Positions 52,948 through 62,904 of a stretch of 64,000 nucleotides of DNA are shown one piece after another. This DNA comes from Streptomyces sp. NBC_01669. GTDB taxonomy: Bacteria; Actinomycetota; Actinomycetes; Streptomycetales; Streptomycetaceae. The stretch covers positions 558,001 to 622,000 of the forward strand of contig NZ_JAPEQG010000001.1 of the NCBI RefSeq assembly GCF_026339735.1, read 5' to 3'. The position numbers and the translations under genes are program-made. Numbering within the stretch: the first letter of the stretch is position 1; each line of letters opens with the position of its first letter. The notes beneath the pieces were generated by a model. The model ran no database searches. It saw nothing but the letters and a program-made list of their open reading frames with translations, and was not told where the DNA came from.

Positions 52948-53423
52948 ACATCGACATCCCCGAAGGCAAAAACGCGATCGAGTACGTGTGGGGCGAGATG
53001 GTGCCAGGGATCGGGATCGCCGCATCGAACTTCTCGCTGTCGGTGTACGCCCACACGACCCTGGGACTGCGCGAGTTCGAAGCCGCGCGGTTACGGATCG
53101 CCCAGATCAACGGCTGCCTCTTCTGCCTCGACTGGCGGACCGAACGGGACGGTGTGAAGGTCGAGGGGCAATTCGCCGACGCGGTGACCCAGTGGCGTAC
53201 CACCGACGCTTTCGACGACCGGACCCGGTTGGCCGCCGAATACGCCGAGCGGTACGCCCTGGATCACCACAACCTCGACGACGCGTTCTGGTCCCGGATG
53301 AGCGCGCACTACAGTCAGCTCGAGATCGTGGAACTGAGCATGAGCATCGGATCATGGCTGGCCTTCGGCCGGCTCAACCATGTGCTGGGCCTCGACACCG
53401 TGTGCGCGCTGCCCGGCCATTGA
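52944..53423 (+). CDS. Carboxymuconolactone decarboxylase/AhpD-like protein
   Basis: The 159-residue protein has the AhpD-type active site: GCLFCLDWR (Cys-x2-Cys) followed two helices later by the helix with Asp/Glu (AEYAERYALDHHNLDDAF). It could act as a thiol peroxidase, reductant for lipoylated partners, or a decarboxylase. GAAGGAG precedes ATG 52944, which overlaps the DapB-like stop (ATGA). It is convergent with the cholesterol oxidase gene. Confidence 0.8.
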   Translation: MNIDIPEGKNAIEYVWGEMVPGIGIAASNFSLSVYAHTTLGLREFEAARLRIAQINGCLFCLDWRTERDGVKVEGQFADAVTQWRTTDAFDDRTRLAAEYAERYALDHHNLDDAFWSRMSAHYSQLEIVELSMSIGSWLAFGRLNHVLGLDTVCALPGH

Positions 53424-53426
53424 TCG

Positions 53427-55109
<1,683 letters not shown>

Positions 55110-55199
55110 CTGCTGTTTGCGTGTTAAGTCACTACATACCGGCGGGTAATATGCACCCGATCGAGGCGCCCGGACACGCAACGTCACGCGTCAGGCGGG

Positions 55200-55678
55200 C
55201 CGCCCCCGGTGGTGTTCGTTCCCCCTCGACGAACGCGCCGCGCGCCTGCGCGAGCAGACCGGTGCGGTAACGCCGGCACCTCTTCGACACGCGGTCTCGT
55301 CGCCCGTCTGGACGACGAGCCGGTCGGGTGGTGCGCGAGCGAGCCCCGCACGTCCCACCCCCGTCTGCTCCGCGCCCGCGTCCCCTGGACCGGGCGGCAG
55401 GAGGACAGGACCGACGACAGCATCTGGGCAGTGACCTGCTTCGTCACTCGCAAGGGCTTCCGCCTGCGCGGCATCACATGCGCGATCGCACGCGCCACGG
55501 TCGATTGCGCGCGATCGCGGAGCTCGCGCGGTCGAGGCCAAACGATGATCACACGGCCGGGAGTGCACATCCCCCGGGGCGAGCTCCATGCCGCGCCCGT
55601 GACGTTTTCGCCGACGCAGGGTTCGCCGAGGTCAGCAGGCCCACACTCAGGCCGGCCGTCATGCGGATCGACTTCTGA
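55200..55678 (+). pseudogene. GNAT acetyltransferase with several frameshifts
   Basis: Reading across frames: WCSFPLDERAARLREQTG, then GLVARLDDEPVGWCASEPRT and DDSIWAVTCFVTRKGFRLRG, then RDRGARAVEAK, then a local MITRPG piece and finally DVFADAGFAEVSRPTLRPAV to MRIDF and a stop at 55678. All are in order as in DUF-type GNAT proteins. At least three frame changes are needed. Confidence 0.75.
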
Positions 55679-55707
55679 ATTGTCTCCCGTGCGCGACACC
55701 GACGGGA

Positions 55708-55744
55708 ACGGGTGGCGAAGCCCCATCGGACCTTCGCCACCCGT
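55708..55744 (-). terminator. Intrinsic terminator of the LysM/SLT gene
   Basis: ACGGGTGGCGAAG (55708-55720) and its perfect complement (55732-55744) form a 13-bp stem with an 11-base loop, 27 bases beyond the stop at 55771. Confidence 0.8.
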
Positions 55745-55770
55745 CATTCCCGAATCAACGCAACCGGGGG

Positions 55771-56538
55771 TCAGTAGGCCCCGAACACGTTGTCGATCGA
55801 GCCGTACTTGGCGGCGGCGTAGTTGCACGCGGCCGTGATGTTGGCGACCGGGTCGTAGGGGTCCATCGACGTACCGGGCACGTGGTAGGCCCGGAAGGTG
55901 GGGTCGATGACCTGCAGGAGACCCTTGGACGGCGTGCCCTTGGCTGCGTTCGAGTCCCAGTTGTTGATGGCCCGGGGGTTGCCCGAGGACTCACGCATGA
56001 TGTTGCGGTGGATGCCGTCGTAGCTGCCGGGGATGCCGTGCTTGGCCATGACGGCCAGCGACTCCTTGATCCAGCCGTCGAGGTCGTTCGTGTACGTCGT
56101 GGGCTTGGAGGTGACAGCAGCGGCGGTGCTCGCGGCCGTCGTGGACTCGACTGCCGCGGGCGCGGCCTTGGCGCCGATGGTGAGCTTCTGGCCCGGGTGA
56201 ATCTTGCCGGGGTCGGCTCCGATGACCGCTCGATTGTCCTTGTACAGCTGCTGCCAACCGCCGCTCACGGACTGGCTCAGGGCGATCTTGTAAAGGGTGT
56301 CACCGGCTATCACGGAATAGGTGGAGGGCGTAGCCGCCCGCACGGCGGTCGGCTTGGCGGGGGCGGCAGCGGGCGCCACCGTCTTGGCGACGGCGGTGAC
56401 AGGCTGCGCCGGCGCTGCCGAGGCAACGGTGGCCCCGATCATCGGAAGAGCCAGAGCGGCTCCGCCCGTGCTCACGGCAATGATTCCGCGAGTCAGCGAA
56501 CCGGACTTACGACGACGGTGGTTACCCATTGCGGGCAT
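55771..56538 (-). CDS. Secreted LysM-transglycosylase (SLT-like) cell-wall protein
   Basis: The 255-residue protein has an Arg/Lys-rich start and signal peptide (cleavage after VASAA, about 43), a LysM domain (TYSVIAGDTLYKIALSQSVS, about 73-120) and a C-terminal lytic-transglycosylase-like domain with catalytic Glu in NIMRESSGNPRAINNWD, SKGLLQVIDPTF and PVANITAACNYA. It binds and probably cleaves peptidoglycan, linking to spore germination or growth. GGAGAGG precedes ATG 56538. The 5' leader carries a c-di-AMP riboswitch. Confidence 0.9.
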   Translation of the reverse strand: MPAMGNHRRRKSGSLTRGIIAVSTGGAALALPMIGATVASAAPAQPVTAVAKTVAPAAAPAKPTAVRAATPSTYSVIAGDTLYKIALSQSVSGGWQQLYKDNRAVIGADPGKIHPGQKLTIGAKAAPAAVESTTAASTAAAVTSKPTTYTNDLDGWIKESLAVMAKHGIPGSYDGIHRNIMRESSGNPRAINNWDSNAAKGTPSKGLLQVIDPTFRAYHVPGTSMDPYDPVANITAACNYAAAKYGSIDNVFGAY

Positions 56539-56547
56539 GGCGCATTC

Positions 56548-56745
56548 CTCTCCGTCGCCTACGAGGTGAGCTGTCGGGTTGAGGCTGGAGTTGCCTTGCC
56601 GTATGGGAATACGACTTCACCCCTAGCCGTTCCGGATACCGGATCGGCGGCTTGCCTGGGTCCCCCGCTCCTGCCGTACGTGAATGGTCGGGTTCCCGGA
56701 CGGCGGCAGGATTCGGCGTTCCATCCGGATTGACGGTGACCGTAG
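56548..56745 (-). promoter_or_regulatory. ydaO/yuaA-type c-di-AMP riboswitch
   Basis: The minus-strand leader carries the order of segments known for this riboswitch in Streptomyces: CGCCGAATCCTGCCGCCGTC, GGGAACCCGACC, ACGGCAGGAGCGGGGGACCC, AGGCAAGCCGCC, GGCTAGGGGTGAAGT, CAACCCGACAGCTCACCTCG and GGCGACGGAGAGGAATG next to the start. The riboswitch regulates cell-wall hydrolase genes by c-di-AMP. Exact ends are approximate. Confidence 0.9.
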
Positions 56746-57298
56746 GCGAGAAACTCCGACCTGAACAAGCCCCCATTTCTCGATCACAATTCATTTACAA
56801 GATCGAGTCGCGGAATTTCCCCCAATCCACCCAGGCCCACGAAGCCAACTTTCTTGGCGCAGCAGGGAACCGGGCGGCACGCCGCTGCGCCCGCGCGCCC
56901 GAAAGGTGACTCTCACCACTCAGCCCGAAAAGGGCGATTTGCCCAGCGCGTAAGGCCTCGACTCGTGAGGGTTGCGCATGCATCCAGACAGCCGAGCAGC
57001 TTCCCCTAATCGCCAAAATTGCGACATTTAGCAGATATTGGCGTCGGCTGGCAGGCACTCGGGCCTCCGACTCGTCGGGAAGGGCGTCCCCGGGGAGACG
57101 ACCGGGAGCAGCCGCGCGTCACGCGTCTGCGCCGACTGCGGCGCACGAGTGGCCGCCCACCCCGGCCAGGTCGCGCAGGTTCACGCGAACGACACCACGA
57201 CGGCCGCACGAGGTGCCGTACGCCTTCGGCATGGCCATGATGGTGCGCAAGAATGCCCTGCCCGCCCACCGGGACCGTCCGGCAGCACGAAAGAAGTG
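56746..57298. other. Divergent intergenic region, no gene seen
   Basis: It holds the promoter of the riboswitch-controlled gene and the upstream region of the DUF5996 gene. An AT-richer stretch lies at about 56790-56860 and 57005-57035. No coding frame is supportable. Confidence 0.5.
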
Positions 57299-58258
57299 AT
57301 GGCGATGGAGCTGTTCCCACCCATGCCGCTCGCCGAGTGGCGTGACACCAAAGAGACGCTCCACCGCTTCGCGCAGGTCATCGGAAAGATCCGACTCGCG
57401 GCCAGTGTCCGGCGCAATCACTGGTGGAACGTTCCGTTTCACCTCACTGGCCGCGGTATCACCACCCGCCCCATGGGGCAGGTCGACGGCAACCCGATTT
57501 TCACGGTGGACTTCGACTTCGTCGGCCATCGCCTCGTCATCACAAGACTGGACGGCGTGACGGTCTCGTTCCCGCTTTCGGGTCAGTCCGTGGCGTCCTT
57601 CCACAAGAAGGTCATGGCCGCCCTGGAAGCGCTGGGCATCGAGGTGGATATCAACGTGCCCAAGCCATTCGATCTGCCCGACGCCGACCGGCCGTTCGCC
57701 GAGGACACCCAGCACGCGACATACGATCCCGAACACGCCAACCGGTATTGGCAGGTTCTCAGTCAAGTGGCGCTGGTACTGGAGGAATTCGCGGCGCGGT
57801 TTTCGGGGAAAGTCAGTCCCGTGCACCATTTCTGGCACACCTTCGATATCGCCCACACCCGCTTTTCGGAGCGTCAGATCGACCAGCCCCAGCAGATCGA
57901 CCCCGTGACGCGGGAGGCCTACTCCCGGGAAGTGATCAGCTTCGGTTTCTGGTTCGGTGACGACAAGTTCGCCGCGCCCGCGTTCTACTCGTACACCGCT
58001 CCCGAACCGGCGCGGCTGGCGGAGGAACCGCTCACTCCGGTGTCGGCGCACTGGGTGGATCGTGGCGGCAGCCACCTGGCGGTGCTGCCGTACGACGCGG
58101 CCCGCACCGAGAGCGATCCCCGTGCGGCCGTACTCGCCTTCTACGAAAGCGCCTATCAGGCCGGAGCGGGGCGCGCCGGCTGGGACATCAACCGTCTCGC
58201 CTGTCCAGGCGGGACGACCGATCCGTGTCTGAGGACCCGTATGTCTGCCGGTGGATGA
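57299..58258 (+). CDS. DUF5996 family protein
   Basis: The 319-residue protein starts MAMELFPPMPLAEWRDTKET and has the family's conserved segments: VRRNHWWNVPFHLTGRGITT, VDFDFVGHRLVI, GVTVSFPL, WHTFDIAHTRFSER and SFGFWFGDD. The His/Asp-rich core suggests a metal site but no activity is known. ATG 57299 is chosen although the ribosome site is weak; GTG 57296 and ATG 57305 are close alternatives. Confidence 0.85.
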   Translation: MAMELFPPMPLAEWRDTKETLHRFAQVIGKIRLAASVRRNHWWNVPFHLTGRGITTRPMGQVDGNPIFTVDFDFVGHRLVITRLDGVTVSFPLSGQSVASFHKKVMAALEALGIEVDINVPKPFDLPDADRPFAEDTQHATYDPEHANRYWQVLSQVALVLEEFAARFSGKVSPVHHFWHTFDIAHTRFSERQIDQPQQIDPVTREAYSREVISFGFWFGDDKFAAPAFYSYTAPEPARLAEEPLTPVSAHWVDRGGSHLAVLPYDAARTESDPRAAVLAFYESAYQAGAGRAGWDINRLACPGGTTDPCLRTRMSAGG

Positions 58259-58269
58259 GGAGCGCGGCT

Positions 58270-58629
58270 TCAGTGCAGCTGCCGCTCCCAGTCCGCGGGG
58301 ACCTTGTCCTGGGGACCTGGGGTCGGCTGGTCGACCGGGTGCGAGGTGGGCGGGAGCAGCTCCAACCCCTCGTAGTATTCCTCGGTCTCGATGTTCCAGA
58401 GCCAGTTCTCCCCCGGCTCGAAGCTGGCCAGGAACGGATGTCCTGCCTCGCGTGCGTGCTTCGTACCGTGCTGCGAGGGGGAGGAATCGCAGCAGCCGAT
58501 GTGGCCGCACGCGGCGCAGCGGCGCAGGTGCATCCACCATCCCGGTCCGTCGCCCGCCAAGCAGTCCGCACATCCCGCCCCGCTGGGAGCCGCGGCGAGA
58601 TCGATGCCTGGGATCTGGTCAGGTGCCAT
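58270..58629 (-). CDS. UBP-type zinc-finger protein
   Basis: The 119-residue protein contains CADCLAGDGPGWWMHLRRCA, CGHIGCCDSSPSQHGTKHAR and EAGHPFLASFEPGENWLWN, that is the Cys/His pattern of the UBP zinc finger that in eukaryotes binds ubiquitin C-termini. Bacterial versions are single-domain with unknown targets. ATG 58629 starts the conserved part. It is convergent with the DUF5996 gene. Confidence 0.85.
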   Translation of the reverse strand: MAPDQIPGIDLAAAPSGAGCADCLAGDGPGWWMHLRRCAACGHIGCCDSSPSQHGTKHAREAGHPFLASFEPGENWLWNIETEEYYEGLELLPPTSHPVDQPTPGPQDKVPADWERQLH

Positions 58630-58886
58630 GTGACGTGCCTCCGTGATCAGGCGCGAGACCGCGGACCCTGCGGGTCTCGGCCCCGGCGCTCTGAGGCTTC
58701 CGGTTCCCCTCCTGCATCGTAAGGCCGGGCTGCAGGGTCCGCCTGCGTCGAACAGCCGTGCCGGACTCCGGGCGCCGCTCGTTGGTGTGAAGTACCCGCC
58801 CTGCAGGGGGCATTCGCGTGTGTGGGCGGCAGCAGGGCCAGGGCATTCGGGCGTCGCGGGGCGCGCGGTCCCCTGTCGGTTCGCCC

Positions 58887-60113
58887 TCACGCTCCCGGGA
58901 CTGTCGGCTGCCTGGCCCGGGGGCTGCCGAGCCGCCGCCGCAGTGCGCCGAGCCAGGGATGGCGTTCGTGCAGTTCAGCGGAGTGGCGGTCGAGTTCCTC
59001 GCCGAGACGTTCGGCGCGCTTGTCGATGTCCAGTTCATCCAGAATGCGGTCGACCTCGGCGAGCAGCGCGCCGTGCAGTTGCCACTGTCGGGGGTGCTCC
59101 TGGACGTCCTCGAGCAGGAGGTCGGCCACCACGTCCCGCGTGGCGCGGCTGGCGGCCAGTGCGGCGGCAAGTCGCGACTCCGCCTCCTCGGCATTGGCGG
59201 ACACCGGGGTGGTGATCAGCGTGGAGAAGCTCTCGATGGCGTCGGCCATCTGCGCGAAGAGTTCCCGGAGCGAGGCGGCCACGTCCTCCGGGAACATGGT
59301 TTCCTCGGTCCGGGCTTTGGCCAGGTCCGTCAGCGTGCGGGCCAGCACGCGGAGCACAACGGCACAGATCTCCAGCGTGTCGAGTCCGGTACGCAGGACG
59401 ATGCGGTACAGAAGACCCTGCCGGATCCGGGGGTTGAGCAGGAGACTCTCCTCGGCCTGCCGCAGCGAGGCGTCGACGGCCACGATGTCGTGGTCGAGTC
59501 TGCGGGCGTCGTGCAGTCTCGCCGCCGCCTGCGGGACGGAGATGTGGCCGCAGACGTCCTCGCCCATGGCCCGGAACATCCGTCCCATCTCCCGTGCCAG
59601 TTCGTCGATGGACACGCCCGCGTTCTGCACCCATACGGGCGGTGCGAGCAGGTTGAACAACAGGCCGACGCCCGCACCGATCAGGGTCTCCAGAACGCGG
59701 TCCCACGCGGTGGCGGCGACCTGGGAGACGCCGAGGACGAGCATCGCGCTGATGGCGACTTCCGGCACGAACTCGTCCACACGCACCATCCGGCCGATGA
59801 TCAGCGAGCTGAAGATCGTCAGACCCAGGCTCCACCAGCTCAGACCCACCAGGGCGCTGAAGCCGATGGCGATGAGCACCCCGACGACGACGGAGTTGAC
59901 GCGCCGGATGCCCGTGGTCAGTGTCGCGTACAGGGTGACCTGGACGACGAGGAGCGCGGTCAGTGGAGCCGTCAGCGGTGCGGGCTGCGGAAGGGTCCAC
60001 ACCGCGACGACATACGCGATGACCGCGGCCGCCGTCGAGCGCAGGGTCTGCGCCGCGACAGGCTCGGTGGTCTGCCGTACGAGCTTGATCACAGGTGCGG
60101 AGATTTCAGGCAT
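58887..60113 (-). CDS. FUSC/aromatic-acid-exporter-like membrane protein
   Basis: The 408-residue product from ATG 60113 has six hydrophobic segments in the first 160 residues (AYVVAVWTLPQPAPLTAPLT; LIGAGVGLLFNLLAPPVW) and a long helical cytoplasmic tail (about 170-408). This is the FUSC/ArAE layout seen in p-hydroxybenzoic acid exporters and related proteins. GGAAGGAGAG precedes the ATG. Substrate unknown. Divergent from the glycosyltransferase gene. Confidence 0.8.
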   Translation of the reverse strand: MPEISAPVIKLVRQTTEPVAAQTLRSTAAAVIAYVVAVWTLPQPAPLTAPLTALLVVQVTLYATLTTGIRRVNSVVVGVLIAIGFSALVGLSWWSLGLTIFSSLIIGRMVRVDEFVPEVAISAMLVLGVSQVAATAWDRVLETLIGAGVGLLFNLLAPPVWVQNAGVSIDELAREMGRMFRAMGEDVCGHISVPQAAARLHDARRLDHDIVAVDASLRQAEESLLLNPRIRQGLLYRIVLRTGLDTLEICAVVLRVLARTLTDLAKARTEETMFPEDVAASLRELFAQMADAIESFSTLITTPVSANAEEAESRLAAALAASRATRDVVADLLLEDVQEHPRQWQLHGALLAEVDRILDELDIDKRAERLGEELDRHSAELHERHPWLGALRRRLGSPRARQPTVPGA

Positions 60114-60308
60114 TTCACTCTCCTTCCCTCGTACGACTGCTTGCAGCACCACGAATCCACCGGACGGGTTGCGCGTGGGCCCTGTCGATGGGGACGTGCC
60201 GCCTCCCGGGGTCGGCGGGCGGACAGCAAGGCGCGACGGCGGCGGAGTACCGGAAGTCGGCGCAATGCAGTCCTGTGGGTGTGGGGCGACGATCCCTAGG
60301 GTCGTGCC

Positions 60309-61472
60309 ATGCGTGTACTTTTCGCCTCGACCAGCGGATCGGGCCACTTCAACCCCCTTGTCCCGTTCATCGACGCCTGCGCGGCGCGTGGGGACGATGT
60401 CCTCGTCGTCGCACCGCCCAGGCTCGAACCGTTACTGGCGACCCGGGAACAGCCCTACCGCATCGGCGGGGAGCCGCCGGAGGCCGAGCTCGTGCCGCTG
60501 ATGATGCGGGTGTTGGGGCTGCCTGCGGACGAGGGCGTGTCCCTGATGACCAGGGAGGTGTTCGGCAGACTGTGCACCACCGCCATGCTGCCGACGATGG
60601 AGGAGCTCTGCCGGGAGTGGCGGCCGGATCTCGTCCTGCACGAGATGTACGAGCTCGCGTCGGTGGTGGCAGCCGAGCACCACGGTGTCCCGCATGCCCA
60701 GGTCGCCGTTTCTGCCGCGCAGTTCGCCGAGTCCACCGACGAACTGCTCCGCCCGGTACTCGATTCGTACGGTGCTGGCATCGGGGAACGGCTCCGGGCC
60801 TCCCCCTATCTGACCCGGCTTCCCACGTCCCTGGACCCCTCGCCGTACGCGGTGACCCGGCGCTACCACCAGCCACCCGCCCCGGACGCTCTGCCGGACT
60901 GGTGGCAGGGCAGCGAAGAACCGCTCGTTTACGTCACGCTCGGCACCGAGGTGGGCGGCATGCCGAACGCCTCCGCCCTCTACCGGGCGGTGCTGGCATC
61001 CGTGAGCGGGCTGCCGGCGCGCGTCCTGCTGACCACGGGTCCCCTCACCGATGCGTCGGACTTCGGGGCGATCCCCCGCAATGTCCATCTGGAGAAGTGG
61101 GTCCCCCAGGCCGACGTACTGGGCAGCGCCTCCCTCATCCTCTGCCACGGCGGTTCGGGCACGGTCTACGGCGCCCTCGCCGCCGGTGTCCCGCTGGTCT
61201 GCGTGCCCCTCTTCGCCGACCAGCCGACGAACGCGGAGCTCGTCACCGGAGCGGGCGCAGGTCTGACCGTCACGGCGGACGGACCGGGGCAGGAGACGGC
61301 CGGGTTCGGTCCGGACGGTGTCGCCCGCCTGCGGTCGGCCGTCGAACGGGTACTCAAGGAACCGTCGTACCGGGCGAGTGCCGAGCGCCTGGCGGCCGAG
61401 ATGTGTGCCACGCCGACAGCCGGCGAACTGCTCGGCAGTCTCGGGGCCGTTCCGGCGCCCGGTCCTCGCTGA
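60309..61472 (+). CDS. GT1-family (UGT/macrolide-type) glycosyltransferase
   Basis: The 387-residue protein starts MRVLFASTSGSGHFNPLVPF, has VYVTLGTEVGG and the donor-site motif WVPQADVLGSASLILCHGGSGTVYGAL with PLFADQPTNAELV. Enzymes of this type (OleD-like) glycosylate macrolides, flavonoids or other small molecules. Its TGA stop (61470-61472) is directly followed by a solo MITE end, and so lies in the target triplet. No tailoring genes surround it, so detoxification is as likely as biosynthesis. Confidence 0.85.
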   Translation: MRVLFASTSGSGHFNPLVPFIDACAARGDDVLVVAPPRLEPLLATREQPYRIGGEPPEAELVPLMMRVLGLPADEGVSLMTREVFGRLCTTAMLPTMEELCREWRPDLVLHEMYELASVVAAEHHGVPHAQVAVSAAQFAESTDELLRPVLDSYGAGIGERLRASPYLTRLPTSLDPSPYAVTRRYHQPPAPDALPDWWQGSEEPLVYVTLGTEVGGMPNASALYRAVLASVSGLPARVLLTTGPLTDASDFGAIPRNVHLEKWVPQADVLGSASLILCHGGSGTVYGALAAGVPLVCVPLFADQPTNAELVTGAGAGLTVTADGPGQETAGFGPDGVARLRSAVERVLKEPSYRASAERLAAEMCATPTAGELLGSLGAVPAPGPR

Positions 61473-61489
61473 GAGCCTGTCGGGGGACC
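61473..61489 (+). repeat. Solo MITE end at a stop codon
   Basis: GAGCCTGTCGGGGGACC matches the family end with one change. The three bases before it (61470-61472) are TGA, the glycosyltransferase stop codon. No right end is seen before the MarR gene at 61558. Confidence 0.65.
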
Positions 61490-61557
61490 GGGGCAGGGGA
61501 CGAGCGGCGGTCAGTGCCGGAACCCGGCACACCGGTGCCCGGGCTGCGGCACGCCCA

Positions 61558-62097
61558 CTACTGCGCGGCGCCGGGCGGCTCCTCGTCGGATTCGAGGATC
61601 GAGTCCTCCAGCCTGCGCAGCAGCCGCGCGAGCTGGCGGCGTTCGGACGGCGACAGCCCTCCGAGCATCCGGCGTTCGTTGTCGAGATGCTCCGCGAATA
61701 CGGTGTCCACCGTCGTGAGGCCCTTGTCCGTGAGACGCGAGTAGACGACCCTGCGGTCGTCGGCATCCCGTTCACGGACGATCAGGCCGTCCTTCTCCAG
61801 ACGGTCGATCCGCAGGGTGACCCCTGCCGACGACACCAGTCCGGAGTCGGCGAGCTGGCCCGCCGTCAACCGGAACGGCTTCCCCGACCGCCGCAGGGCG
61901 GTCAGCACGTCGAAGCCCGCCACGGACAGACCGTGCCGCTCGATCGACGTGGTGAGCCTGGTGCTGTAGCGCAGGAACGAGCGGTGGAGCCGCGCGAGGA
62001 CCTCCAGCGGACTGGTGTCCAGCTCCGGCCGTTCGCGCGCCCAGTCCTCGATCACCTTCGCCACGGCGTCCCGGTCCCCCGGCCTCGATCCAGCCAT
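61558..62097 (-). CDS. MarR-family regulator
   Basis: The 179-residue product from ATG 62097 has the MarR winged helix: ERHGLSVAGFDVLTALRRSG, LTAGQLADSGLVSSAGVTLR, DRLEKDGLIVRERDADDRRV. AGGGG precedes the ATG. It lies between the glycosyltransferase and the CoxG-like gene and might control either; no palindrome stands out. Confidence 0.85.
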   Translation of the reverse strand: MAGSRPGDRDAVAKVIEDWARERPELDTSPLEVLARLHRSFLRYSTRLTTSIERHGLSVAGFDVLTALRRSGKPFRLTAGQLADSGLVSSAGVTLRIDRLEKDGLIVRERDADDRRVVYSRLTDKGLTTVDTVFAEHLDNERRMLGGLSPSERRQLARLLRRLEDSILESDEEPPGAAQ

Positions 62098-62196
62098 CCT
62101 CAACCCCTCGCACGGCTCCCGCAGACTTCTCACGGCCCTGAGAATCTTACCGCTGAGGGGAAGAACCGGGACCGGGGGTGCCTGCGCCGTAGGGCT

Positions 62197-62832
62197 TCAC
62201 CTGCGGGAACGCCGCCGCAGCACCTGGAGCACCACCACCGCGAACAGCACGGCCGCCGTGGGCGCCGCAGCCTTCCTGAGCAGCACGGGCAGCGCCGCGG
62301 CACCGAGGTCGATGGCCTCCGGCTCGGGCGCGACCCGGCCCTGAAGCGTTTTCGTCGTGCCCGTCGTGGACACCGCAGACGCAGTCGGCCCGGCGTCCCG
62401 CAGCAGCTCTTCGAGGCGGGTGGCGAACTGCTGAACGATGCGGTCGCCGACCTCGGTCATGATGCCCCGGCCGAACTGCGCCGGACGGCCGGTGATGTCG
62501 AGGTCCGTGCGTACGCGCACCCGAGTGCCGGCCGGGTCGGCGGTCAGCGTCGCGGTGACCGTGGCCGACGCGGTGCCTGCGCCGCGGGTCTCGCTCCCGC
62601 TGAGGTCGAGAAGCATCGAGCGGGCGGCATCGTCGCGGGTGACGGTGCCCTCGCCGCGGTAACTCATCTGTACCGCACCGACCTTGACCTTGACGCGGCC
62701 GGTGAAGGAGTCGGCGTCGAAGGTGTCCAGCACGGCGCCGGGCATGCAGGGCGCGACCCGGTCGAGGTCGTGGAAGAGCTTCCAGGCGTCGTCGGGGTCC
62801 GCCGGAACGGTAAAGGTGTGGTCGAGCTGCAT
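62197..62832 (-). CDS. CoxG-like SRPBCC protein with membrane tail
   Basis: The 211-residue protein begins MQLDHTFTVPADPDDAWKLF and has CMPGA, VKVKVGAVQMSYRGEG and GRPAQFGRGIM typical of carbon monoxide dehydrogenase subunit G. The last 25 residues form a hydrophobic helix plus RRRSRR, so it is membrane-anchored, as in CoxG proteins that recruit the CO dehydrogenase to the membrane. It lies just downstream of the CoxL-like gene on the same strand. Confidence 0.85.
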   Translation of the reverse strand: MQLDHTFTVPADPDDAWKLFHDLDRVAPCMPGAVLDTFDADSFTGRVKVKVGAVQMSYRGEGTVTRDDAARSMLLDLSGSETRGAGTASATVTATLTADPAGTRVRVRTDLDITGRPAQFGRGIMTEVGDRIVQQFATRLEELLRDAGPTASAVSTTGTTKTLQGRVAPEPEAIDLGAAALPVLLRKAAAPTAAVLFAVVVLQVLRRRSRR

Positions 62833-62904
62833 GGTTGTCCAATCGGGGAGTCGTCCGGCCCGGGCCGGACGTGGATGCGGAGTCGGTTTCAGGTGGGGCC
62901 GGAC

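Noticed and set aside
58818..60299. Two long plus-strand frames (about 490-560 residues) over the FUSC-type gene
   Set aside because: Both are antisense shadows; the minus strand gives membrane helices and a good ribosome site.
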